A stretch of DNA of 41,153 nt from Clostridia bacterium. GTDB lineage: Bacteria > Bacillota > Clostridia > Oscillospirales > CAG-382. The position numbers were made by a program, and so were the translations under genes. Shown piece after piece: positions 8,019 to 16,234 of the stretch. Positions within the stretch are counted from its first letter, which is position 1, and each line of letters opens with the position of its first letter. The notes below the pieces were generated by a model. It was not told where the DNA came from. It worked only from the letters and a program-made list of their open reading frames with translations, and searched no databases. The DNA lies in the NCBI GenBank assembly GCA_017381715.1, contig JAFOBR010000040.1, positions 1-41,153 of the forward strand. The letters are read 5' to 3'.

Positions 8019-9092
8019 TTAATTGTTGCCTTGGGTGGGGATCATTATCGTTGCGCTTTCGCCGGTCATTACGCCGGGAAGCTTTCCATCCCACTTTGCA
8101 AGATATTCGGCATATTTAAGATAATCGGTTATAAGGGCGATTTCTTCTGCACTCTTGCCGTTGAAATCTATAACGTATTCAATCACCTCAACGCCTTCTT
8201 CATCGGTTACGGTGTTTTCGTTTACGGTAAAGCCAAGCGCTTTTGCTATTTCTACGGATTTAAGCTGTATTGCCTGCGCTTCCGCACGTGCCAGTTCCAC
8301 CTGAGCTTCACGGTCTGCTTGTGCGGCAATAAGCTTTGCCTGTGCTTCACCTTCTGCCTTCTGTACAGCGGCTTTAGCTTCTGCTTCTGCGGCGGCAACC
8401 TTTGTCATATTCTCGTATTCTGCCTGAAGCTGTTTCTGCTCGGCAATCATCTTATCTTCAACTGCGGTCTCAAAAGCATCGGAAAAGTCGATGTTTGTGA
8501 GCACAACCGTTGCGATGGTAACGTGGTAATCCTCTGCAATTGCGCTCTTTATAGCTTCCTCAACCTTAGGGGACATAGAAGCACGGTCGGATATAATGTC
8601 CATAGCCTTGTAGGAGGAGAGGACAGATTTTGTTTTTTCAATTGCAATAGACTGAATACGGCTCTGAAGTACGTCCAAAGCACCGTACTGCTGTGCAATG
8701 TTTATAACCTTGTCGGTCATTATCTGGTACTGCAGTGTCATAGCAATATCCATCGTCTGTGCGTCGCTGGAGTATGCGGACGTGGTTATTTCTACGTTCT
8801 GAACCTTGGCATCGTACTTTTCGCATTTGTTGGTTATCCAAAGGTCAAAATATGTACCTGCGGTGCGGACATGTTTAGCTTCACCTAAATGCTTTACAAC
8901 AGCAACTTCACCGGTTTCAACGGTGTGGAAGCTCATGGGGACGATTGCCATTGCCGCCAACAGAACAACTGCAACGATTGCGGTCACAGTAAGCATTTTC
9001 TTGCTGCCTTTTTTATAAAAATAAACACACAATGCGGCCATTGCTGCTATCAGCACAACGATGGCAATTCCGGAAATAATACTTATAGCCAT
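8019..9092 (-). CDS. Prohibitin/stomatin-like SPFH (Band 7) membrane protein
   Basis: A 357-residue protein with two hydrophobic segments (about residues 5-25 and 34-53), then an SPFH/Band 7 domain (about 55-215; VETGEVAVVKHLGE, AGTYFDLWI, VVLTNIDFSDAFE). A long alanine/glutamate-rich coiled coil follows (about 220-285; repeats of EAxAKA and AQA). Prohibitin-type proteins form oligomeric membrane rings and organise lipid or protease microdomains; that role here is inferred from the family. AAGGAAGG lies close to the ATG. It is a single-gene unit with its own terminator. Its promoter is nearly identical to that of the patatin lipase operon, suggesting a shared response of membrane-maintenance genes. 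Confidence 0.92.
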   Translation of the reverse strand: MAISIISGIAIVVLIAAMAALCVYFYKKGSKKMLTVTAIVAVVLLAAMAIVPMSFHTVETGEVAVVKHLGEAKHVRTAGTYFDLWITNKCEKYDAKVQNVEITTSAYSSDAQTMDIAMTLQYQIMTDKVINIAQQYGALDVLQSRIQSIAIEKTKSVLSSYKAMDIISDRASMSPKVEEAIKSAIAEDYHVTIATVVLTNIDFSDAFETAVEDKMIAEQKQLQAEYENMTKVAAAEAEAKAAVQKAEGEAQAKLIAAQADREAQVELARAEAQAIQLKSVEIAKALGFTVNENTVTDEEGVEVIEYVIDFNGKSAEEIALITDYLKYAEYLAKWDGKLPGVMTGESATIMIPTQGNN

Positions 9093-9127
9093 ATTTTTTA
9101 CCTTCCTTATTGGTTTTTACTAACATA

Positions 9128-9156
9128 TTTTTACCACAAATACACGTTTTTGTCAA
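9128..9156 (-). promoter_or_regulatory. Promoter of the SPFH gene
   Basis: Minus strand: TTGACA (9151-9156), 17-base spacer, TAAAAA (9128-9133), preceded by TGG. The spacer differs by one base from that of the patatin promoter (ACGTGT instead of ACATGT). Confidence 0.8.
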
Positions 9157-9173
9157 CGGTAATTAGGATAATA

Positions 9174-9210
9174 CAAAAAACGTCCCAAGAACCAATATGA
9201 TTCTTGGGAC
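9174..9210 (-). terminator. Terminator of the 12-gene succinate operon
   Basis: GTCCCAAGAA (9182-9191) and TTCTTGGGAC (9201-9210) form a 10-bp stem with a 9-base loop. On the minus strand a T6 run follows at once. It lies 16 bases past the exporter stop and ends the transcript that begins near 21800. Confidence 0.93.
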
Positions 9211-9225
9211 ATTATACGTATCATT

Positions 9226-10653
9226 TTAGAAAAGAATGATAAGGAACTGAGAAACGAGTACTACAGCAATAAGTGCTACGGGATACGTTGCCGCATAAGC
9301 GGAGGCTACGTCATCGGTTCCTGCGGTGCCGATGAGAGTACCCAAAGCGGGGGTAGAAGTCATACCTCCGGTAAGCGAACCCAGATTGTTGAGCAGGCTG
9401 AGCTTGAGCACATATTTTGCAAAGAGGAAGCCTATAATCATGGGAATTACAGTCATAAATACGCCGTAGAAGAAGTACTGTACGTCAAACATTTCGAAGA
9501 ATCCGTCGCCGCCGGAAATACCTGCACCGGTGAGGAAGAGCAAAAGTCCAAGCTCTTTAAAGATCTTCAAGGTGCTTTCCTTGGGCATAAGATTTATCTT
9601 ACCGCATCTGCCGAAATGACCGAAAAGAAGCGCTACCATAAGACAGCCGCCTGTGGTGGTCAGGGAGAAGCAGGTTCCGGAAAGTCCGTTTCCGGAAAGG
9701 GGTATTTTGATCATACCTACGAATATGCCGACAATAGCCGCCAAAGAAAATACTGCAAAGCCGTGTCCGTCAAGCTCAAAAAGCTTTCCTTCAAACTTTT
9801 TCTTTGCCTTGCCGTCTTCAACCACGGTAAGCTTTGCTCTTTCCTCAGCCATATCTGCCTTCATGATCTTGGGGATGATCTGTACAAAAAGTACTACGCC
9901 GATAACGCCGAAAATATAAGCGATACCGTGACCGACAGAAACTGCACTTTCGTAAACCGCGTCAACGGTGGATTTAGCAGCGGAGAAAGCGGGGGTGGAG
10001 GTCAAAGAACCTGAAAGCAAACCTACAACCATTGCGGTAAGCTCATCGTTGTTGTTTGCAACACCGGTAAATCTGCCGAACATAATGCACGCAACTGCGG
10101 AAAGACCGCCTGTGATAATAACAACAAGACCGAGCAAAACGTAGGATTTGAAGTTTTTCTTCATGTTTCCGAAGAATTTCGGGCCAGCGATAAAGCCGAC
10201 CGAGGAAACGAAGAGAATGAGTCCGAGACTTTCAACGATCTTCAACGCCTTGTCGGCATAGTTGATCTTTTTCTGCACGTTGATACCTGCGTTTTTGAGA
10301 AGCGCGATCTGTGCTTTTTGAACGTCTTTTGCATTGCTCTTGTCTTCCTTTAAGGTAACGGAAGCGAGCTCGTCTTCGGTGAGCTCTTTATCTGCATGCT
10401 TTACATAGTATTCCACGAATTCAGCATGCTCCGTGGGGTAATCTGTTGTTACGGTAACGGAAAGCTGGTTGCTTATCTGACCGTAAAAAAGACAACCTAC
10501 TACCAAAGCGATAATAAATACGCCCGCATCGCCGAGTGAAACACCTTTGATGGTAATTCTGCCAAGCATAAAACCGACAGCTATGATGGCAAAAATTATA
10601 AACATGAAAAACGTAATTCCCGTAATAGGGATTACACCGCCAAAAAGATTCAT
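9226..10653 (-). CDS. AspT/YidE/SucE-family (AAE) dicarboxylate exporter
   Basis: A 475-residue membrane protein with the duplicated antiporter domain of the aspartate-alanine exchanger family. Copy 1 has LGLILFVSSVGFIAGPKFF and the later SGSLTSTPAFSAA; copy 2 has LGLLLFLTGAGISGG and LTGGMTSTPALGTLI. The family includes AspT (aspartate/alanine exchange) and SucE1 of Corynebacterium, a succinate exporter. Being last in an operon that makes succinate, this one most likely releases succinate or exchanges it for another dicarboxylate. Two oddities: the middle region is a short lysine-rich linker without the TrkA-C domains usual in YidE/AspT, and about 80 hydrophilic residues (about 60-140, many Lys/Asp/Glu) are inserted between early membrane segments. 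It starts 15 bases after frdA. Confidence 0.88.
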   Translation of the reverse strand: MNLFGGVIPITGITFFMFIIFAIIAVGFMLGRITIKGVSLGDAGVFIIALVVGCLFYGQISNQLSVTVTTDYPTEHAEFVEYYVKHADKELTEDELASVTLKEDKSNAKDVQKAQIALLKNAGINVQKKINYADKALKIVESLGLILFVSSVGFIAGPKFFGNMKKNFKSYVLLGLVVIITGGLSAVACIMFGRFTGVANNNDELTAMVVGLLSGSLTSTPAFSAAKSTVDAVYESAVSVGHGIAYIFGVIGVVLFVQIIPKIMKADMAEERAKLTVVEDGKAKKKFEGKLFELDGHGFAVFSLAAIVGIFVGMIKIPLSGNGLSGTCFSLTTTGGCLMVALLFGHFGRCGKINLMPKESTLKIFKELGLLLFLTGAGISGGDGFFEMFDVQYFFYGVFMTVIPMIIGFLFAKYVLKLSLLNNLGSLTGGMTSTPALGTLIGTAGTDDVASAYAATYPVALIAVVLVSQFLIILF

Positions 10654-10668
10654 TTTTATAATTCTCCT

Positions 10669-12273
10669 TTAAGCGTTTACGTTTCTTGTATAATCGGGGA
10701 GAAGCTTGGGAGATACTGCATCGGTTTCGATGCCGGCATCTGCGATCTCTTTTTCAAAAGCGTTGATATGATCAAGAGTAAGCTTGCCAACGGTTACGTT
10801 TTTGCAGGTTGCGCCTGCGCTCTTACCTGCAATTCTGCCGAATACGATAATATCAAGCAGAGAGTTACCCATAAGACGGTTCTTACCGTGGATACCGCCT
10901 ACAGCCTCACCTGCAACGAACAGGTTCTTTACGTTGGTGGTCATACCGTCGCGGGTAATGTCCAGACCGCCGTTCTGATAATGGAGGGTGGGGTAAACAA
11001 GAATGGGCTCTTTGCGGATATCAATGCCGTACTTGCCGAACATACGCATCATAGCGGGAATTCTCTTTTCGATAGTGCCTTCGCCGCCGATCTTTTCGAT
11101 CATAGGAGTATCGAGCCATACAGCCAAACCGTTATCGGTTTCTATACCGTTTCCTCTGGTGCTGCATTCACGGATAATGGATGCTGCAGAAACGTCACGG
11201 CTTTCAAGAGGACGCATAAATGCTTCGCCGTTTGCGTTGATAAGCTTTGCACCCAGAGAACGAACCTTTTCGGTAACAAGCGCACCAAAGATCTGTTCGG
11301 GATAAGCAGCTCCGGTGGGGTGGTACTGAAGGGTTTCAGCATAAAGAAGCTTTGCACCTACACGGTAACCGAGAACAAGACCGTCTGCGGTAGCGCCGTA
11401 ATGGTTGGAGGTGGGGAAGCCCTGATAATGCATTCTTCCTGCACCGCCGGTTGCGATAATAACAGTCTTTGCTCTTGCAACAAGCAGTTCCTTGGTTTCC
11501 ATGTTCATAAGAACTGCGCCTGCAGCGTTGCCGTTTTCATCAAGAATAAGTTCTATTGCGGAAGTAAAATCAACAACGGGGATATTGCGGTTGAGCACTT
11601 CATCTCTCAGAGTACGCATAATTTCAGCGCCGGAATAGTCCTTTGCAGCGTGCATACGCTTTCTGGAGGTACCGCCGCCGTGGGTGGTAACCATAGTGCC
11701 GTCTTCGGTCTTATCGAATTCAACACCAAGCTCGGAAAGCCACTGTATAGCTTCGGGCGCTTCGCAAACAAGTCTCTGCACAAGCTCGCGCTTTGCTGCG
11801 AAATGTCCGCCGCCGAAGGCGTCTACAAAGTGGATAGCGGGGGAATCGTTGGGCTTATCTGCCGCCTGAATACCGCCTTCTGCCATCATAGTGTTGGCAT
11901 CGCCGATACGAAGCTTGGTAACGATCATAACGTTTGCGCCGGATTCGTGAGCTTCGATAGCTGCAGAAGCACCTGCGCCGCCGCCGCCGATAACCAGAAC
12001 GTCTACGTCGTAATCGGGAGTTTCAAGGTCAACGCAGTCCGCAGTGATACGGCTGTGTGCCTGCAGAGTCTTTGCAAGCTCCTTGGGAACCTTGTCACCC
12101 TTGTTGGGGCCGATCTGCAGAACTTCGAATTCGTCCTGCTTGTAATCGGGGTGGTAAGCCGCCAAAAGGTCGGTCTTTTCCTGAGCTGTCATACGACGGG
12201 GCTCAAGAGCGATATTTGCTTCTCTTGCCGCTTCTACCGCAGCCAGAGATTTTTGAAATTTTTCAGAATACAT
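10669..12273 (-). CDS. frdA: Soluble fumarate reductase flavoprotein subunit
   Basis: A 534-residue FAD enzyme of the fumarate reductase/succinate dehydrogenase family. An extra N-terminal region (1-88) of unknown role precedes the dinucleotide fold VLVIGGGGAGASAA. Catalytic positions known from E. coli FrdA are conserved: His318 in LQYHPTG, Arg338 in TEKVRSLG (replacing the usual RGEGG loop), His431 in PTLHYQNGG and Arg466 in KNRLMGNS. The position of the His that holds FAD covalently is Asn127 (DANTMMAEGG), so FAD should be non-covalent. There is no cytochrome b or anchor gene in the operon. Together with FrdB this resembles the methanogen thiol:fumarate reductase and soluble NADH-dependent fumarate reductases. 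I infer reduction of fumarate to succinate in the cytoplasm; oxidation of succinate is less likely here. Confidence 0.92.
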   Translation of the reverse strand: MYSEKFQKSLAAVEAAREANIALEPRRMTAQEKTDLLAAYHPDYKQDEFEVLQIGPNKGDKVPKELAKTLQAHSRITADCVDLETPDYDVDVLVIGGGGAGASAAIEAHESGANVMIVTKLRIGDANTMMAEGGIQAADKPNDSPAIHFVDAFGGGHFAAKRELVQRLVCEAPEAIQWLSELGVEFDKTEDGTMVTTHGGGTSRKRMHAAKDYSGAEIMRTLRDEVLNRNIPVVDFTSAIELILDENGNAAGAVLMNMETKELLVARAKTVIIATGGAGRMHYQGFPTSNHYGATADGLVLGYRVGAKLLYAETLQYHPTGAAYPEQIFGALVTEKVRSLGAKLINANGEAFMRPLESRDVSAASIIRECSTRGNGIETDNGLAVWLDTPMIEKIGGEGTIEKRIPAMMRMFGKYGIDIRKEPILVYPTLHYQNGGLDITRDGMTTNVKNLFVAGEAVGGIHGKNRLMGNSLLDIIVFGRIAGKSAGATCKNVTVGKLTLDHINAFEKEIADAGIETDAVSPKLLPDYTRNVNA

Positions 12274-12285
12274 CTCGGCTCCTCC

Positions 12286-12960
12286 TTACTTTTCAATATC
12301 GCGGTTGTTGTAAAGCTCTTTCATCTCTTCGATGGGCTTTTGCATCAACGCTTCAATCAGTTCGGTAAAGGTACCGTTATTGATTTCCTGGACGCGGTCT
12401 TCAAGATGATCGCACTTGGGAGCAAGGTATTTTCCGTTAATTCTTCTTGCAAGCATTGCTACCTGAGGATGAGAAATACCTGCCGGGCAACGGGAAGAAC
12501 ATACACCGCACATTACGCAGTCGAAGGATTCTTCTGCGCATTTTTCAAAATCGCCTCTCTGAGCGTATGCGATATACTGCATAACGTTAAGATCCTGAGT
12601 ACAAGCCTTTGTGCAGGCGTTACAACCTACGCAAGCGTAGATTTCGGGGTAAAGCTGCATCATAACAGCTTCAGAGGGGGTAACCTTGTTCATATCATAA
12701 ACCTGCTTTACCAGAGGGAAGAAGGGAAGGGTAGCAACATACATACCCTCTTCAACCTTGGTCTGGCAAGCGAGACAGGATTTGAGCTCGGTTTCGCCCT
12801 TTATACGATATATTGTTGCGCAGGCGCCGCAGAAGCCGTTTCTGCATCCGCATCCGCGAACAAGCTGGTATCCCGCATATTCCATAGCACACATAATAGT
12901 GAGGTTTTCGGGAACCGAATATTTTTTACCAAACAGGTAAATATTTACCATATTCTCCAT
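12286..12960 (-). CDS. frdB: Fumarate reductase iron-sulfur subunit
   Basis: A 224-residue electron-transfer subunit. Residues 1-80 form a plant-type [2Fe-2S] domain with Cys39, Cys44, Cys47 and Cys62. Residues about 100-170 hold two complete CxxCxxCxxxC sets (Cys110-120 and Cys148-158), suggesting two [4Fe-4S] clusters and not the [4Fe-4S]/[3Fe-4S] pair of membrane-bound FrdB. This cysteine pattern is closer to HdrC or TfrB, but the CCG domain of TfrB is absent; the separate HdrB of this operon could supply it. The ATG at 12960 was chosen because AAGGAG lies 8 bases before it; a TTG at 12978 would lie upstream of that site. It starts 14 bases after flxA and ends 12 bases before frdA. Confidence 0.9.
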   Translation of the reverse strand: MENMVNIYLFGKKYSVPENLTIMCAMEYAGYQLVRGCGCRNGFCGACATIYRIKGETELKSCLACQTKVEEGMYVATLPFFPLVKQVYDMNKVTPSEAVMMQLYPEIYACVGCNACTKACTQDLNVMQYIAYAQRGDFEKCAEESFDCVMCGVCSSRCPAGISHPQVAMLARRINGKYLAPKCDHLEDRVQEINNGTFTELIEALMQKPIEEMKELYNNRDIEK

Positions 12961-12974
12961 GTTAATACTCCTTA

Positions 12975-13808
12975 TCAATACTCATCGGGAAGTTCGTCAA
13001 GCTCGTCAAATCTGAAAACGGGGCCGTCTTTGCAAACGTATTTGCTGCCTACGTTGCATCTGCCGCATTTACCGATACCGCACTTCATACGAAGCTCAAG
13101 AGTAGTGTAAATTTGAGTTTTGTCAAAACCTAATTCATAAAGACCGTTCAAAGTAAACTTGATCATTATAGGGGGACCGCAAAGAACTGCGATTTTATCT
13201 GTGGTAAAGCCCAGTTCCTTAACGTAGTTGGGAACGAAACCAACGTGTCCGTCCCAGCCTTCCTGCTCACGGTCGATGGTAAGATGTACGTTTACGCCTG
13301 CATCCGTTGCCCATTCGTTTATGATCTCCTGATAATCCAAAAGATCATCCTTGCTTCTGGAACCGTAAACTATGTCGATCTTACCGTAACGATCGCGGTA
13401 ATGACGGCAGTAGTTTATAACGGAACGGAGAGGAGCAAGACCAACACCGCCGGCGATAAACAGAAGGTTGTTGCCTGCAAATACATCGTCAACGGGGAAG
13501 GGCTTTCCGTAAGGACCGCGTATGGTAAGCTGCTGTCCTACCTCTGCCTGATGGAGCCATTCGGTAACACAACCGCACTTTTTAATGGAAAACTCCATAT
13601 ATTCGGTGTTTGTGGGAGAAGAAGTTATAGAAAACATAGCTTCGCCGACACCGGGGATAGAAAGCATTGCACACTGTCCGGGACGGTGGTCAAAAGCCTT
13701 CTTTCCGTCGGGAGTTACTACGCGGAAAGTTTTGATATCGGGTGTGTCTATACGGACATCGGTTATCACGCCGATGACCGGCATCAGAGGATCTTTAATT
13801 TCAGCCAT
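12975..13808 (-). CDS. flxA: FlxA-like NAD(P)H-dependent FAD oxidoreductase subunit
   Basis: A 277-residue protein of the ferredoxin-NADP reductase superfamily. An FAD-binding barrel comes first (HRPGQCAML at about 41-49), then a nucleotide-binding fold (IAGGVGLAPLRS at about 117-128 and LCGPPIM near 210). At the end is a four-cysteine [2Fe-2S] site (MKCGIGKCGRC...YVCKDGPVF). This order matches FlxA of the Flx-Hdr complex and relatives such as AsrB and hydrogenase gamma subunits. Its role is to take a hydride from NADH (or NADPH) and feed single electrons to the FlxBCD/HdrA chain. It overlaps the end of flxB by 8 bases. Choice of NADH over NADPH is from the family, not visible here. Confidence 0.9.
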   Translation of the reverse strand: MAEIKDPLMPVIGVITDVRIDTPDIKTFRVVTPDGKKAFDHRPGQCAMLSIPGVGEAMFSITSSPTNTEYMEFSIKKCGCVTEWLHQAEVGQQLTIRGPYGKPFPVDDVFAGNNLLFIAGGVGLAPLRSVINYCRHYRDRYGKIDIVYGSRSKDDLLDYQEIINEWATDAGVNVHLTIDREQEGWDGHVGFVPNYVKELGFTTDKIAVLCGPPIMIKFTLNGLYELGFDKTQIYTTLELRMKCGIGKCGRCNVGSKYVCKDGPVFRFDELDELPDEY

Positions 13809-14829
13809 TGTCTTTGCCTCCCAAAGTCTTCATAACCTTAACTATGTTCATGGAGATGGGGCATTTTGCAAGACATCTGCCGCAGCCCACACAGCTGAAC
13901 AAACCGTTGTTGTTTTCGGGGTAATATACCAATTTGTGCATAAAGCGCTGTCTGAATCTTTCCTTTTGGGAAAGTCTGTTGTTTCCGTGAGCCATTTTGG
14001 TGAACTCGGAATACATGCAGGAGTCCCAGCAGCGGTATCTTATAACGCCTTTTCCGGTATTAAAATCCTTAATATCGTAGCACTGGCAGGTGGGGCACAC
14101 AAAGGTGCAGGTTCCGCAACCCAGGCAAGATTCGGAAAGAGCTGCCCATTCGGGTGCGTTAAAGAATTCTTCGGTCTTGCCGCCTCCAAACTTTTCGGTG
14201 GTAACGTTTGCAAGGGGAAGTTTCTTCATTATATTATTAATGTTTTCCTGAAGTGCGGTAACTGCTGTATCGTCGCACTCTTCAAGAATGCCGGAAATAG
14301 CGCTTACAAGCTTTTCACCCTTTTCGGTGTTGGGCTTAAGATGGAGATAACCCTCTGTCATCCAAGCGGACACGTCGCCCTCGGGCTTTGCCGCATCAAT
14401 ACCGAAGGTACCGCAGAAGCAGGTTTCGGCAGGGCGGTTACAAGCCAGAGATATAATAACTCCGTGTTCTCTGCGGTTTTTATAATATGTATCCACAGGC
14501 TCGTTAAGGAAAACGTTATCAAGCACTTCAAAGCTCTTAACATCGCAGGGGCGGACACCGAAAACAACAAAATCTTCGGTTTCCTCGCGGATATCAATAA
14601 GCTGAACTGTTTTGCCTTCGGTCTTGAACTCCATCAGATTTTCCATCTGGGGGAAGAAAAAGTCTTTGGGGCTTCTTACGGTATTAAGCTTATTTGAATA
14701 TTCAACGCCGGTTTCGTAGCGGGTGTAAACGGAATCGCCTTTTTTGTTTTCGGAAGGGATATACAGCGTGCAAACACGGGAGATCTCTTCAAAAAGGGTA
14801 TTTAAAGATTGTGTAGATATTCTGTACAT
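13801..14829 (-). CDS. flxB: FlxB-like 4Fe-4S electron-transfer subunit
   Basis: A 342-residue iron-sulfur protein related to anaerobic sulfite reductase subunit A and hydrogenase beta subunits. The N-terminal two-thirds contain the conserved VRPCDV segment and a CFCGTFG motif. The C-terminal third carries two dicluster motifs, CLGCGTCTFVCPTC and CVGCGRCLAKCP, with an extra conserved Cys pair (RCWDSCM) between them. It is expected to carry electrons between FlxA and the rest of the complex. It lies 5 bases after flxC and overlaps flxA by 8. flxB and flxC are related to each other in fold and motif order, suggesting an ancient duplication. The exact B and C naming is by position and could be swapped. 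Confidence 0.82.
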   Translation of the reverse strand: MYRISTQSLNTLFEEISRVCTLYIPSENKKGDSVYTRYETGVEYSNKLNTVRSPKDFFFPQMENLMEFKTEGKTVQLIDIREETEDFVVFGVRPCDVKSFEVLDNVFLNEPVDTYYKNRREHGVIISLACNRPAETCFCGTFGIDAAKPEGDVSAWMTEGYLHLKPNTEKGEKLVSAISGILEECDDTAVTALQENINNIMKKLPLANVTTEKFGGGKTEEFFNAPEWAALSESCLGCGTCTFVCPTCQCYDIKDFNTGKGVIRYRCWDSCMYSEFTKMAHGNNRLSQKERFRQRFMHKLVYYPENNNGLFSCVGCGRCLAKCPISMNIVKVMKTLGGKDNG

Positions 14830-14834
14830 ACTCT

Positions 14835-15812
14835 TTACCTTCCTTCCACAGCTTCGCCGGGCTCAAGGTCCTCGGTGGTATAGTTTACCAGAGGAGCTCT
14901 GGAACCAACTTCTTCACCTGCCTGATATTCACCGTAGAAGTTATCAATATCCTTAATAAACTTTCTGTTAAGCAGGTGCAAAGGAATATGCTGAGGGCAT
15001 ACTCTGGAGCACTCACCGCAGTCGGTGCAACGTCCTGCGACGTGGAACGCACGTATAATATGGAACATTTTTTCTTCAAAGCTGTTTGCGGCAGCCTTGT
15101 TTTCTACGGGAGAAGCAGGGTTATCAAACACGCACTTTTCGCAGGTGCATGCAGGGCAAACGTCACGGCAAGCGTTGCAGCGGATGCAACGGGAAAGCTC
15201 GCCTTGCCAGAATTCAAATCTTTCGTCCGCGGTCATATTTTCAAGCTTTTCAACTTCGTCAAAACGTGCGGATTCAAGCACTTCGCCGTCTTCGCCCAAA
15301 AGTTCATCGTATGCTACGTGCTTTTTGCTCTTGCAGGTTACACAACGCTCTGCAAGAACGTCTGCTTTTTCAATATTCACGGTTTCATCGTAAATGGTGG
15401 AAACGGTAATCTTTTCGCCGCATTCGATCTTTGCAATACCTTCGCCGGAAATCGCTCTTATCTTGTGGATATCAACCATTCCGTCGCAGGGAATGCCCAC
15501 AGCATAAACCTTTTCTCTGTCAAAGCGGTGCTCGGTAAGAAGCTGGTTAAAGCTGTAAGTATCGCAGGGCTTGAGGAATACAAGCACCTTGCTTGCGGTC
15601 TTCTTTGTATTTGAAATAAGGTATTTGGAGAAATTAGCTCCGCAAAAATCGTCAAATACGAAATCCTTAAGGCTGTCTGCGTCTGCAAAAACAGCAGGGG
15701 TAATATCGTAATCGAATTCGCCCTTCTTCCAGCCCAGAACCATATCTACGGTGCCGTTTTCAAGAAGAGAAACTGCTTTTTCGACCAAAAGGTCACGTGT
15801 TATTTTTTGCAT
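14835..15812 (-). CDS. flxC: FlxC-like 4Fe-4S electron-transfer subunit
   Basis: A 325-residue iron-sulfur protein. The N-terminal domain has FLKPCDTYSF, equivalent to VRPCDV in flxB, and a further Cys group CVTCKSKKH at mid-protein. The C-terminal third has CIRCNACRDVCPACTCEKC and CTDCGECSRVCP, for two [4Fe-4S] clusters with additional cysteines. Proteins of this family link the NAD(P)H-oxidising FlxA to FlxD and HdrA. The start overlaps the end of flxD by 13 bases. No membrane segment is present, so it acts in the cytoplasm. Confidence 0.82.
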   Translation of the reverse strand: MQKITRDLLVEKAVSLLENGTVDMVLGWKKGEFDYDITPAVFADADSLKDFVFDDFCGANFSKYLISNTKKTASKVLVFLKPCDTYSFNQLLTEHRFDREKVYAVGIPCDGMVDIHKIRAISGEGIAKIECGEKITVSTIYDETVNIEKADVLAERCVTCKSKKHVAYDELLGEDGEVLESARFDEVEKLENMTADERFEFWQGELSRCIRCNACRDVCPACTCEKCVFDNPASPVENKAAANSFEEKMFHIIRAFHVAGRCTDCGECSRVCPQHIPLHLLNRKFIKDIDNFYGEYQAGEEVGSRAPLVNYTTEDLEPGEAVEGR

Positions 15813-16234
15813 CGCAGATCCTCCAATCTCTTGTTTTCGCCCAAAGCCGCAACGGTCTGAGCAAAATCATTCATAGTAGCGGCAAATTTTGCGCCTTCTG
15901 CCGCGGAAACCCATTCAACACGGGTACGTTCTTTTTCTATGCCCAGATAGTCAAGCATAGAGAACAGCAATGCCATTCTTCTGCGGGTATAATAGTTACC
16001 TGAAGTGTAGTGGCAGTCGCCGGGGTGGCATCCGCAAAGGATAACGCCGTCTGCGCCTCTCTGGAATGCACGGAGTATAAACATAGGATTTACTCTGCAG
16101 GAGCAGGGTACTTTTATAATTTTAACGTCGGCAGGATAGCTTAAACGGTTGTTACCTGCAAGGTCTGCGCCTGCATAGGAACACCAGTTACAGCAAAATG
16201 CCACGATAAGAGGCTTGCGTTCATTTACTTGCAT
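15800..16234 (-). CDS. flxD: FlxD/MvhD-type iron-sulfur subunit
   Basis: A 144-residue protein of the MvhD/FlxD family that delivers electrons directly to HdrA. Family motifs are all present: FCCNWCSYAGADLAG (residues 13-27), VPCSCRVNP (where many relatives have CSGRV) and GCHPGDCHY. In methanogens MvhD bridges hydrogenase to HdrA; in Flx-Hdr systems FlxD bridges the NADH module to HdrA. It overlaps hdrA by 10 bases upstream and flxC by 13 bases downstream, which suggests stoichiometric synthesis. This is the gene that ties the Flx and Hdr halves into one complex. Confidence 0.93.
   Translation of the reverse strand: MQVNERKPLIVAFCCNWCSYAGADLAGNNRLSYPADVKIIKVPCSCRVNPMFILRAFQRGADGVILCGCHPGDCHYTSGNYYTRRRMALLFSMLDYLGIEKERTRVEWVSAAEGAKFAATMNDFAQTVAALGENKRLEDLRCKK

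Noticed and set aside
8013..8888. A 291-codon cysteine- and phenylalanine-rich frame on the plus strand
   Set aside because: It is antisense to the SPFH gene, and its odd composition comes from the reversed Ala/Glu coiled-coil codons.
10768..13110. A 780-codon open frame on the plus strand
   Set aside because: It lies opposite frdA, frdB and part of flxA, which have full family motifs. Its product has no recognisable domain and has low-complexity runs; it is open because of the codon bias of the true genes.
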